From Streptomyces anulatus (GTDB lineage Bacteria; Actinomycetota; Actinomycetes; Streptomycetales; Streptomycetaceae): a DNA stretch of 64,000 nt. The notes beneath the pieces were generated by a model. That model searched no databases and was not told where the DNA came from. It worked only from the letters and a program-made list of their open reading frames with translations. Below are positions 52,501-59,359 of the stretch, one piece after another. The stretch is from NCBI RefSeq assembly GCF_014650675.1, contig NZ_BMVK01000001.1, forward strand, positions 372,001 to 436,000. The letters run 5' to 3'. A program made the translations under genes and the position numbers. Each line of letters starts with the position of its first letter. Position 1 is the stretch's first letter.

Positions 52501-52668
52501 AGACGCACCCTGGTAGGGCGCCAGCACCGAGACCATCGGCAGTTCGATGGTGGGCAGCAGCTGCTGTTTGAGCTGCGGGATCGCTATCGCGCCGAAGACC
52601 AGCGCGACAATCGAGATCAGCCCGATCAGGGCCCTTTGCGCGAGGCTGAATCTGGACAGCCAGGACAT
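49519..52668 (-). CDS. RND-family (HAE1/AcrB-type) efflux pump
   Basis: 1049 residues with the RND layout: helix, large loop, six helices, second large loop, five helices. The proton-relay aspartates in TM4 are in GRVVDDSIVVLENIKRH. FQ/Q-rich LKQQLLPTIELP and VVEPLENSLKAVDGVE mark the porter domain. It resembles the Gram-positive SwrC-type transporters and has no membrane-fusion or outer-membrane partner here, as expected for a monoderm. ATG at 52668, ribosome site weak (GAGAG). The two-component pair just upstream on the same strand is the likely regulator. Confidence 0.93.
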   Translation of the reverse strand: MSWLSRFSLAQRALIGLISIVALVFGAIAIPQLKQQLLPTIELPMVSVLAPYQGASPDVVEKQVVEPLENSLKAVDGVEGITSTASEGNALIMATFDFGDEGTKQLVADIQQAVNRARAQLPDGVDPQVVAGSTDDIPTVVLAVTSDKDQQVLADQLDRTVVPALQDIEGVGQVTVDGVRDLQVSVVPDDKKLAAAGLNAGTLAQALQAGGATVPAGSFSESGKSRTIQVGGAYTSLKQIEDLQVVAKDPAGGAPGKPVRLGDVAEVKQEPSTAVSITRTNGKPSLAVMATMDKDGSAVTISDAVKDKLPDLRKDLGEGAEVTVVSDQGPAVSKSISGLTTEGALGLVFAVVVILVFLASIRSTLVTAVSIPLSIVLALIVLWTRDLSLNMLTLGALTIAIGRVVDDSIVVLENIKRHLGYGEERHAAIITAVKEVAGAVTSATLTTVAVFLPIGLVGGMVGQLFGSFSLTITAALLASLLVSLTVVPVLSYWFLRAPKGTPEDAAEARRLAEEKEEASKLQRIYVPVLRFATRRRVTSLVIAVAVLLGTFGMVPLLKTNFFDAGEQEVLTVKQELTPGTSLEAADEAARKVEKVIEQDKGVKDYQVTVGSSGFMAAFGGGTGANQASYQVTLKDAADYEDAQDRIDEALGKLDGIGDTTIAAGDGFGSQDLSVVVKAADGDILKKAAEAVRTEVATIKDVTDVQSDLAQSVPRISVTANDKAAAAGFDSAALGGIVAGAVRGTPAGTATLDDTERDVVIRSSTPAATVAELKALPLGPVKLGDIADVKVVPGPVSMTRIDGQRSATITAKPVGDNTGAVSTDLATKIDALDLPEGATATIGGVTEDQNEAFAQLGLAMLAAIAIVFMLLVATFRSLVQPLILLVSVPFAATGALALLLITGTPLGVPAMIGMLMLIGIVVTNAIVLIDLINQYRAQGLGIVEAVIEGGRHRFRPILMTALATIFALLPMALGVTGEGGFISQPLGVVVIGGLISSTLLTLLLVPTLYAMVELRKERRAKKKAAKRAAKAGVPDRPEPEEAREAEPAQA

Positions 52669-52855
52669 GGGTGGGTCTCTCTTCTGTGGCGTACGCGGCA
52701 GGGGGCGGGGAGGGGGAAAACGTCAGGGACCTACACCTCCAGCCCAGTCCTACGATCTCCGCTCCGCGCCGCCGAAACGTCGCCCCCCGGGCTGCTTTCT
52801 TATGCCGCGCATACCGCAGGTGGAGTACGCCGCAGTACGCCGGAACGCCATCCGG

Positions 52856-53617
52856 TCAGTCCGCCCGGGGACGCACCAGGCCCGATTCGTAGGCGATTAC
52901 CACCAATTGGGCCCGGTCCCGGGCTCCCAGCTTGGCCATCGCCCGGTTCACATGGGTCTTGACGGTGAGCGGGCTGACCGCGAGCCGCTCGGCGATCTGG
53001 TCGTTGGAGTGGCCGCCCGCGACCAGCACCAGCACCTCGCGTTCGCGGCCGGTGAGCGCCGCCAGCCGCTCCGCGTACTCCGCGCTGTCCGGCCCTTCCC
53101 CCGAGCTGCCGCCCTGGGCCAGGAACGTGGCGATGAGCCCCTTGGTCGCCGCCGGGGAGAGCAGCGCCTCGCCGGCCGCGGCGATCCGGACGGCGTTGAG
53201 GAGTTCCTCCGGCTCCGCACCCTTGCCGAGGAAGCCGGAGGCCCCGGCGCGCAGCGACTGGACCACGTACTCGTCGACCTCGAAGGTGGTGAGCATGACC
53301 ACCCGCACCGCGGACAGCTCCGGGTCGGCGCTGATCATGCGGGTGGCGGCGAGTCCGTCGGTGCCCGGCATCCGGATGTCCATGAGCACCACGTCCGCGC
53401 CCGTGGCACGGGCCAGCTCGACGGCCTGGGCCCCGTCCGCGGCCTCGCCGACCACTTCCATGTCGGGCTCGGAGTCCACCAGCACCCGGAACGCGCTGCG
53501 CAGCAGCGCCTGGTCGTCGGCGAGCAGCACCTTGATCGGCGCCCGGGGCGTCGGCTGCGGCACGGACGCCTGCGCCGGCGCCTCCTGCGGTGCGGGCTTC
53601 GGTGTCGGCTGGGTCAT
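52856..53617 (-). CDS. LuxR-type response regulator next to RND exporter
   Basis: 253 residues. A 26-residue Pro/Ala-rich extension precedes the receiver domain (acidic pair in LLADDQ, phospho-acceptor D in VVLMDIRMPGTDG, K in FLGKGAEPEEL). The C-terminal LuxR helix-turn-helix is LTGREREVLVLVAGGHSNDQ and following. ATG at 53617 overlaps the kinase stop (ATGA). It lies 187 bases upstream of the exporter gene, in the same direction, and probably controls it. Confidence 0.88.
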   Translation of the reverse strand: MTQPTPKPAPQEAPAQASVPQPTPRAPIKVLLADDQALLRSAFRVLVDSEPDMEVVGEAADGAQAVELARATGADVVLMDIRMPGTDGLAATRMISADPELSAVRVVMLTTFEVDEYVVQSLRAGASGFLGKGAEPEELLNAVRIAAAGEALLSPAATKGLIATFLAQGGSSGEGPDSAEYAERLAALTGREREVLVLVAGGHSNDQIAERLAVSPLTVKTHVNRAMAKLGARDRAQLVVIAYESGLVRPRAD

Positions 53618-54897
53618 CGGCGGAGCCCCGTCCCGCCCGCTGTGCCCGGCCGCTCCGGTTCACCCGTGCGGGCCTCGACGGGAAGGATCGCATGGACCCG
53701 GAATCCGCCGCCGTACCGAGGCCCCGCGGTGAGGGCGCCGCCGAGGGCGGTGACGCGTTCGCGCATGCCGACCAGGCCGTGGCCTCCGCTGTCCAGGTCC
53801 TCGTCGGCCGCGGAGCCGGGGCGCCGGCCGGTGCTCCCCCGGCCGTTGTCGAGCACGGTGACCTCGGCGGTGGCGCCCACCCGTACGACGCTCACCTCGG
53901 CCTTGGCCCCGGCGCCCGCGTGCTTGCGGACGTTGGTCAGGGCCTCCTGGATGACCCGGTACGCGGCCAGGTCGACGGCGGCGGGCAGCCGGTTCCCGTG
54001 GTCGGAGCAGGCCACCTCGACGGGGAGCCCGGCGTTGCGGAAGGTGCCGACCAGCTCGCCGAGCACGGCGAGCCCGGGGGCCGGCTCGGTGGGCGCCTCG
54101 GGGTCGCCCTGCTGACGCAGGAGACCGACGGTGACCCGGAGTTCGTTGAGCGCGGAGCGGCTGGCGTCGCGGACGTGGCCGAGCGCCTCCTTGGCCTGGT
54201 CCGGGCGCTTGTCCATGACGTGGGCGGCGACCCCGGCCTGGACGTTGACCAGGGCGATGTGGTGGGCGACGACGTCGTGGAGGTCCCGGGCGATCCGCAG
54301 CCGCTCCTCGGCGACCCGGCGGCGGGCCTCCTCCTCGCGGGTGCGCTCGGCACGCTCGGCGCGTTCCCGGATGGCGTCGACGAACGCGCGTCTGCTGCGT
54401 ACGGCGTCCCCGGCGGCCCCGGCCATCCCGGTCCAGGCGAACACGCCGAGGTTCTCCTGGCTGTACCAGGGGGTCGAGCCGAAGAACATGGAGGCCGCCG
54501 TGAGCGCCCCCATCGTCAGCAGCCCGACCCGCCAGGTGGTGGGACGGTCGGTGCGCGAGGCGACGGTGTAGAGGGCGATGACCGTGCCCATGACGACCGG
54601 GGCGGGCGGGTCCATCAGGATGTACTCGGTGGCCGAGAGGGCCCCGGTGGCGGCGAGCACCGCCATCGGACGCCGTCGCCGCAGGACCAGGGCCACGGAG
54701 GCGAGGACCATAAGGAGCACGCTGAACGGCTCGGGGGTGCGGGTGCCGAAGGTCGGCCCGTGTCCGGTGCCCGGGTCCGCGAACGAGCCGCAGATCATCG
54801 CGACGAGGGAGCCGAGGGCGAGGGCCGCGTCGAACGCGAGGGGATGGTCCCGGAGCCAGCGGCGGGCGCGCGCGAAGCCGGACGAGAGGGTGGTCAC
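53614..54897 (-). CDS. Sensor histidine kinase next to RND exporter
   Basis: 427 residues, HisKA_3 class. Four to six hydrophobic segments in residues 20-160, the phospho-acceptor H in ARDLHDVVAHHIALVNVQAG, and a HATPase domain with DNGRGS and GHGLVGMRERV. Sense domain: short loops only, so an intramembrane signal is likely, as for cell-envelope-stress kinases. GTG at 54897. Terminator hairpins separate it from the pspAA gene upstream. Confidence 0.88.
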   Translation of the reverse strand: MTTLSSGFARARRWLRDHPLAFDAALALGSLVAMICGSFADPGTGHGPTFGTRTPEPFSVLLMVLASVALVLRRRRPMAVLAATGALSATEYILMDPPAPVVMGTVIALYTVASRTDRPTTWRVGLLTMGALTAASMFFGSTPWYSQENLGVFAWTGMAGAAGDAVRSRRAFVDAIRERAERAERTREEEARRRVAEERLRIARDLHDVVAHHIALVNVQAGVAAHVMDKRPDQAKEALGHVRDASRSALNELRVTVGLLRQQGDPEAPTEPAPGLAVLGELVGTFRNAGLPVEVACSDHGNRLPAAVDLAAYRVIQEALTNVRKHAGAGAKAEVSVVRVGATAEVTVLDNGRGSTGRRPGSAADEDLDSGGHGLVGMRERVTALGGALTAGPRYGGGFRVHAILPVEARTGEPERPGTAGGTGLRR

Positions 54898-54962
54898 GTC
54901 CAGCTACGGTACGCGGCAGGTCCTCGCGGGCGTACCTCTTCCCCGGGGAGGGCCGGGAGCAG

Positions 54963-55000
54963 CCCTGCCCCGCGTCCGGCGGACCGGGCGCGGGGCAGGG
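54963..55000 (-). terminator. Second terminator beyond pspAA
   Basis: CCCTGCCCCGCG and CGCGGGGCAGGG, 12 bp, enclosing a CCGG/CCGG inner stem. Confidence 0.68.
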
Positions 55001-55023
55001 GTGCTCGGGATGCTGGTGCGGCG

Positions 55024-55055
55024 ATCCACGGGCCCGCCGGGGCCGGCCCGTGGAT
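55024..55055 (-). terminator. First terminator after pspAA stop
   Basis: ATCCACGGGCC and GGCCCGTGGAT, 11 bp, 10-base loop, ending directly at the stop codon of the gene at 55056. Confidence 0.65.
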
Positions 55056-55334
55056 TCAGTTGGGGATGAGCCCGCCGTCGCTGAGCATGGCCCGTACGTC
55101 CTCGAGGGTGGCGTCGGGCGCCGGCAGGATCAGCTCGGACGGCTCCAGGGAGTCGTCCGGCAGCGGAGTGCCGAGCTCGCGCACCTTGTCCAGGAGCGCG
55201 TGGAGGGTCGTGCGAAAGCCGGGGCCGTCGCCGCTCTCCATCTCCTTGAGCAGGACGTCGTCGAGCTCGTTCAGTTCGACGACGTGACTGTCGGCCAGCT
55301 TGACCTGGCCCTCCCCCATGATCCGTACGATCAT
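55056..55334 (-). CDS. PspA-associated protein (PspAA type)
   Basis: 92-residue soluble protein: MIVRIMGEGQVKL start, then VELNELDDVLLKEME, and a C-terminal PDATLEDVRAMLSDGGLIPN. It is 9 bases after pspA on the same strand, the conserved actinobacterial pspA-pspAA arrangement. It probably modulates PspA oligomers at the membrane. Name by context and resemblance. Confidence 0.8.
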   Translation of the reverse strand: MIVRIMGEGQVKLADSHVVELNELDDVLLKEMESGDGPGFRTTLHALLDKVRELGTPLPDDSLEPSELILPAPDATLEDVRAMLSDGGLIPN

Positions 55335-55343
55335 GACGCTGCC

Positions 55344-56141
55344 TTACTGCTTGTCGAACTTGTGCGGGGACGACTGCTGCGACGGCGACGCACCATCCTG
55401 CGCGCCGCCCTCGATGGCCTGCTGCGAGGACGAGGAGCCGCCGGCCAGCTCGGCCTTCATGCGCTGCAGCTCCAGCTCCACATCGGTGCCGCCGGAGATC
55501 CGGTCCAGCTCGGCGGCGATGTCGTCCTTCGCCGTGCCGGTCGGGTCGTCCAGGGCGCCGGATGCGAGCAGCTCGTCGATGGCGCCGGCCCGCGCCTGGA
55601 GCTGCTGCGTCTTGTCCTCGGCCCGCTGGATCGCGAGGCCGACATCGCCCATCTCCTCGGAGATGCCGGAGAAGGCCTCGCCGATCCGGGTCTGGGCCTG
55701 GGCCGCCGTGTAGGTGGCCTTGATGGTCTCCTTCTTCGTGCGGAAGGCGTCGACCTTGGCCTGCAGCCGCTGGGCCGCGAGGGTGAGCTTCTCCTCCTCG
55801 CCCTGCAGCGTCGTGTGCTGCGTCTCCAGGTCGGTGACCTGCTGCTGGAGGGCGGCGCGCCGGGACAGCGCTTCGCGCGCCAGGTCCTCGCGGCCCAGCG
55901 CCAGCGCCTTGCGGCCCTGGTCCTCCAGCTTGGACGACTGGCCCTGCAGCTGGTTCAGTTGCAGCTCCAGGCGCTTGCGGGACGTCGCCACGTCGGCGAC
56001 GCCGCGGCGCACCTTCTGAAGCAGCTCCAGCTGCTTCTGGTACGAGTAATCGAGGGTCTCGCGCGGATCCTCGGCCCGGTCAAGGGCCTTGTTTGCCTTC
56101 GCGCGGAAGATCATCCCCATACGCTTCATGACACCGCTCAT
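55344..56141 (-). CDS. pspA: Phage-shock protein A (PspA/IM30/Vipp1 family)
   Basis: 265-residue peripheral membrane protein, almost wholly coiled coil (residues 30-200), that forms rings or rods protecting the membrane under stress. The N-terminal MGMIFRAKANKALDRAEDP is the amphipathic lipid-binding helix. The last 45 residues are Ser/Gly/Gln-rich and non-conserved. ATG at 56141 or 56129 are both possible; the latter gives MKRMGMIFRAK. No pspB or pspC follows. Divergent from the DUF3043-like gene across 307 bases. Confidence 0.92.
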   Translation of the reverse strand: MSGVMKRMGMIFRAKANKALDRAEDPRETLDYSYQKQLELLQKVRRGVADVATSRKRLELQLNQLQGQSSKLEDQGRKALALGREDLAREALSRRAALQQQVTDLETQHTTLQGEEEKLTLAAQRLQAKVDAFRTKKETIKATYTAAQAQTRIGEAFSGISEEMGDVGLAIQRAEDKTQQLQARAGAIDELLASGALDDPTGTAKDDIAAELDRISGGTDVELELQRMKAELAGGSSSSQQAIEGGAQDGASPSQQSSPHKFDKQ

Positions 56142-56448
56142 GGGCTTCGCGCGCCCCCTTCTGACGGACTGAGCTCCAGCACTCCCGATAGAACCCACAG
56201 TACGGGCCCTGTCTCTATTACCGCACTGTTCGGACGTCGATGTGCTCCTCCCCAAGGACGACTGCACCCCGGGAACACTCCCGCCCAGGGTGTAGGTGAG
56301 GCCCCGGAACATTCTTGTGACGGGCACGGGAACGGGCGGTTGACACCCGTATCGCCCCGTCGGGACACATGTGGGGACGCCGTCCGTTGCCGGATCGTTC
56401 CCGCCCGGGTCTCCGGGTCCGCGCGCCGACCCCGTACCCTTGGGTTTT
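56142..56448. other. 307-base divergent intergenic region, pspA / DUF3043 gene
   Basis: Contains the two promoters. The right side has TACCCT (56435-56440), a possible -10 for the leaderless start at 56449. CGGAAC at about 56305-56310 resembles an ECF -35 but no partner is clear. A loose ACAG-TACGGGC-CCTGT repeat lies at 56197-56212. No ORF of gene quality was seen. Confidence 0.5.
56435..56440 (+). promoter_or_regulatory. Putative -10 element, leaderless start
   Basis: TACCCT eight bases before the GTG at 56449; no Shine-Dalgarno. Confidence 0.4.
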
Positions 56449-57048
56449 GTGTTCCGTAGCCGTGCCAAGACAGAGAAGGCCCCCACCGACAAGGTGACGG
56501 CGGACCTCTCCCAGCAGCCCCGCGACCCGCAGGCTCCCAAGGGTCGCCCCACCCCCAAGCGCAGCGAGGCCCAGACGCAGCGCCGCCGTGCCGCGTCCAG
56601 CGCGCCGACCGACCGCAAAGCGGCCATGAAGCGCCAGCGCGAAGCACGCCGCACCGACCTGGCCAGGCAGCGTGAGGCGCTCGCGTCGGGCGACGAGCGC
56701 TACCTCCCGGTCCGCGACAAGGGCCCGGTCAGGCGCTTCGTCCGCGATTACGTGGACTCGCGCTTCTGCATCGCCGAGTGGTTCCTGCCGCTCGCCGTGA
56801 TCATCCTGATCCTCAGCGTGATCCAGGTGCAGAACATCCAGAGCATCTCCCTGCTGCTCTGGCTCGGCGTGATCATCCTGATCGTGATCGACTCGATCGG
56901 TCTGTCGATGCGCCTGAAGAAGCAGCTGCGTGAGCGCTTCCCGGACACGCCGAAGCGCGGAGCCGTGGCGTACGGCCTGATGCGCACGCTCCAGATGCGT
57001 CGACTGCGGCTTCCGAAGCCGCAGGTCAAGCGCGGAGAGCGGCCCTGA
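56449..57048 (+). CDS. DUF3043-type membrane protein
   Basis: 199 residues: a basic, disordered N-terminal third (PKRSEAQTQRRRAAS), a domain with REARRTDLARQREALASGD, and two adjacent membrane helices (about 108-125 LAVIILILSVIQV and 130-150 LLLWLGVIILIVIDSIG). Family name from memory for actinobacterial proteins next to pspA. GTG at 56449 gives MFRSRAKTEK and is probably leaderless. The stop overlaps the CTG start of the methyltransferase. Confidence 0.82.
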   Translation: MFRSRAKTEKAPTDKVTADLSQQPRDPQAPKGRPTPKRSEAQTQRRRAASSAPTDRKAAMKRQREARRTDLARQREALASGDERYLPVRDKGPVRRFVRDYVDSRFCIAEWFLPLAVIILILSVIQVQNIQSISLLLWLGVIILIVIDSIGLSMRLKKQLRERFPDTPKRGAVAYGLMRTLQMRRLRLPKPQVKRGERP

Positions 57049-57839
57049 GCACGGAGGCCTCCGGCTTCACCGGGGTCTCCTCGGCGTGGCTGGCAGGTCT
57101 CGGCGGCGTACGCAACAGGGTCCGCCAGGAGCTCGTCGCGCGGCAGCTGGACGAGCAGATAGCCGGGCGGTTCCCGGTGGGGCAGCGGCTGCGCGTCCTG
57201 GACGTCGGCATGGGCCAGGGCACCCAGGCGCTGCGGCTGGCGCGGGCCGGTCACTCGGTGACCGGCCTGGAGTCGGACGCCGAGATGCTGACGGCGGCCC
57301 GTGAGTCGCTGGCGACCGAGCCCGAGGGCATCCGGGAGCGGGTCAGGCTCATCGAGGGCGACGGCCGGGACACCGGCGTGCACTTCCTGCCCGGCAGTTT
57401 CGACGTGGTGCTGTGCCACGGCGTCCTGATGTACGTCGAGGAGCCGGACCCGATGCTGGCCGGGCTCGCCCGGATGCTGGCGCCCGGCGGGCTGCTCTCC
57501 CTGCTCGTACGGAACGCGGACGCGCTCGCGATGCGCCCGGGGCTCGCCGGTGACTTCGGCGCGGCCCTGACCGCCTTCGACACCGCCACGTACACCAACC
57601 GCCTCGGCCTCACCGTGCGGGCCGACCGGCTCGACGCGCTGCGGGCCACCCTCGCGGGGATCGCCGCGCCGCTGCACGCCTGGTACGGGGTGCGGGTCTT
57701 CACGGACAACGTGGCGGACGGGACGGAGCTGCCGGCCGAGGAGCTGGAGCGGGTCCTGACCCTGGAGGACCGGGCCGGGCGGACCGACCCCTACCGGGGT
57801 GTGGCGGCGCTGCTGCATCTGTGCGGCGTGCGCGGCTAG
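57045..57839 (+). CDS. SAM-dependent methyltransferase with probable CTG start
   Basis: 264-residue class I methyltransferase. SAM motif I is VLDVGMGQGTQALRLA (about 50-65); motifs VRLIEGDGRD, FDVVLCHGVLMYVEE and LLSLLVRN follow. The first ATG/GTG/TTG in frame is GTG at 57177, which would drop 44 residues (LSTEASGFTGVSSAWLAGLG onward) that look like a normal methyltransferase N-terminus. CTG at 57045 has GGAGAG five bases upstream and overlaps the upstream stop as CTGA, in place of the usual GTGA/ATGA. I therefore take CTG as the start. It could methylate a lipid, RNA or small molecule; substrate unknown. Confidence 0.8.
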   Translation: MSTEASGFTGVSSAWLAGLGGVRNRVRQELVARQLDEQIAGRFPVGQRLRVLDVGMGQGTQALRLARAGHSVTGLESDAEMLTAARESLATEPEGIRERVRLIEGDGRDTGVHFLPGSFDVVLCHGVLMYVEEPDPMLAGLARMLAPGGLLSLLVRNADALAMRPGLAGDFGAALTAFDTATYTNRLGLTVRADRLDALRATLAGIAAPLHAWYGVRVFTDNVADGTELPAEELERVLTLEDRAGRTDPYRGVAALLHLCGVRG

Positions 57840-57861
57840 TACGGGCGTCACGGGGAGCGGG

Positions 57862-57896
57862 CCCGTTCGGCCCATCAGTTCGGGCACCCGAACGGG
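57862..57896 (+). terminator. Hairpin with two alternative pairings
   Basis: CCCGTTCGG (57862-57870) pairs with CCGAACGGG (57888-57896), while GTTCGGG (57878-57884) can instead pair with CCCGAAC (57887-57893). It lies 23 bases past the methyltransferase stop and 21 bases before the protease ATG. Confidence 0.5.
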
Positions 57897-57916
57897 GCGG
57901 ACCCCAGACTCCGGAT

Positions 57917-59005
57917 ATGGACGTATCCCCCTCCCGCAGCCGCGCGCGCAGGCTGCTGCTCCCCCTGTCCGCCGCCGTCTGCGCCATCGCCCTGGCGGGT
58001 GGCTGCTCCGGTACGGGTCCGGCGGCTCCGGCCCCCGAGGCCAGTGCGTCCGGTACGGCGCAGGGTTCGGTGAAACGCGCCCCCGACGACCTGGAGAACG
58101 CCTACCAGGCCGTCATCAACGACGTACTGCCGTCGGTGGTGCAGATCGACGCCTCGGAGGGCCTCGGTTCCGGGATCGTCTACGACGACAAGGGGCACAT
58201 CGTCACCAACGCCCATGTGGTCGGCGACGAGAAGACGTTCAAGGTCAGCGTCGCCACCGGGGAAGCGGTGCTGAGCGCCTCGCTGGTCTCCTCCTACCCG
58301 GAGCAGGACCTGGCCGTCATCAAGCTCGACGAGGTGCCGGACGGGCTGAAGCCCGCGGAGTTCGGCGACGCGGAGAAGGTCGAGGTGGGGCAGATCGTGC
58401 TGGCGATGGGCTCGCCGCTCGGCCTGTCCAGCAGCGTCACCCAGGGCATCGTCTCGGCGCTCGGCCGGACCGTGAGCGAGAGCAGGGCGGGCGGCGGCAC
58501 GGGGGCGACGATCGCCAACATGGTGCAGACGTCCGCGGCGATCAACCCGGGCAACAGCGGCGGGGCGCTGGTCAACCTCGACAGCCAGGTGATCGGCATT
58601 CCGACCCTCGCGGCGACCGACCCGCAGATGGGCGACAGCGCGGCGCCGGGCATCGGCTTCGCGATCCCCGTCTCGATGGTGAAGACGGTCGCCGACCAGA
58701 TCATCAAGGACGGCAAGGTCACCGATTCGGGCCGGGCCGCGCTGAACATCACGGGCCGCACGGTCGTCGACGACAACTACCGCCCCGCCGGGGTGGCGCT
58801 GGTCAGCGTGGACCGGGGCGGCGCGGCGGACGACGCGGGGCTGAAGCCCGGGGACACCATCACGAAGATCGGGGACAGCGAGGTCACCACGATCACCTCG
58901 CTCTCCGAGGCGCTGGCCGGCGACAAGCCGGGCCAGAAGGTGACCGTCACGTACACGCGCGACGGCGACAGCCGGACGGCGGAGGTCACGCTCGGGGAGA
59001 TCTGA
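57917..59005 (+). CDS. HtrA/DegP-type serine protease, lipoprotein
   Basis: 362-residue extracytoplasmic protease: lipoprotein signal (near-consensus LAGGC, C30), trypsin-like domain with catalytic H100 (TNAHVVG), D131 (EQDLAVIKL) and S214 (GNSGGAL), and a C-terminal PDZ domain (about 270-355, KPGDTITKIGDSEV). Envelope quality control. The ATG at 57917 has CCGGAT upstream but no strong ribosome site. Its position after pspA and a methyltransferase fits an envelope-stress group. Confidence 0.92.
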   Translation: MDVSPSRSRARRLLLPLSAAVCAIALAGGCSGTGPAAPAPEASASGTAQGSVKRAPDDLENAYQAVINDVLPSVVQIDASEGLGSGIVYDDKGHIVTNAHVVGDEKTFKVSVATGEAVLSASLVSSYPEQDLAVIKLDEVPDGLKPAEFGDAEKVEVGQIVLAMGSPLGLSSSVTQGIVSALGRTVSESRAGGGTGATIANMVQTSAAINPGNSGGALVNLDSQVIGIPTLAATDPQMGDSAAPGIGFAIPVSMVKTVADQIIKDGKVTDSGRAALNITGRTVVDDNYRPAGVALVSVDRGGAADDAGLKPGDTITKIGDSEVTTITSLSEALAGDKPGQKVTVTYTRDGDSRTAEVTLGEI

Positions 59006-59020
59006 GCCTCCTCCGACAGT

Positions 59021-59057
59021 GGAAAGGGCGGTACGGGTCTCCCGTACCGCCCTTTCC
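59021..59057. terminator. Bidirectional terminator
   Basis: GGAAAGGGCGGTACGGG, TCT loop, exact complement: 17 bp. Confidence 0.88.
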
Positions 59058-59071
59058 GTGTCGGCCGAACC

Positions 59072-59281
59072 TCAGGCGCTGTCGGCCTGCAGGCTCATCG
59101 GGCCGTAGATCTTGGTGGTGTCCTCGAAGAGCGTCACCTGTGCGGCGCCGCCCTCCAGGAGCTCTTTCCAGTACTCACCGATCCAGGACTCCGCGTCGCC
59201 CTGGGTGGTGAACTCCTCCGGCTGCAGCGCCGGCTCCGTCTCCGTACCGTCGGACTTCTCGAACCGCCACGTCCACGCCAT
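59072..59281 (-). CDS. Small conserved acidic protein, 69 residues
   Basis: 69 residues, soluble and acidic: WTWRFEKSDG, then FTTQGDAESWIGEYWKELLE and VTLFEDTTKIYGPMSL. No enzyme motif. ATG at 59281 with AGGAGG five bases upstream, an excellent site, so it is a real gene. Divergent from the CobU fusion gene. Function unknown. Confidence 0.78.
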   Translation of the reverse strand: MAWTWRFEKSDGTETEPALQPEEFTTQGDAESWIGEYWKELLEGGAAQVTLFEDTTKIYGPMSLQADSA

Positions 59282-59359
59282 GCCAGCCTCCTGGGTCACG
59301 TTGCTTCCCGAAGCGTAGCCGGACGCGCACCTCGCGCGGGGACACGGGAGGATCAAGGT

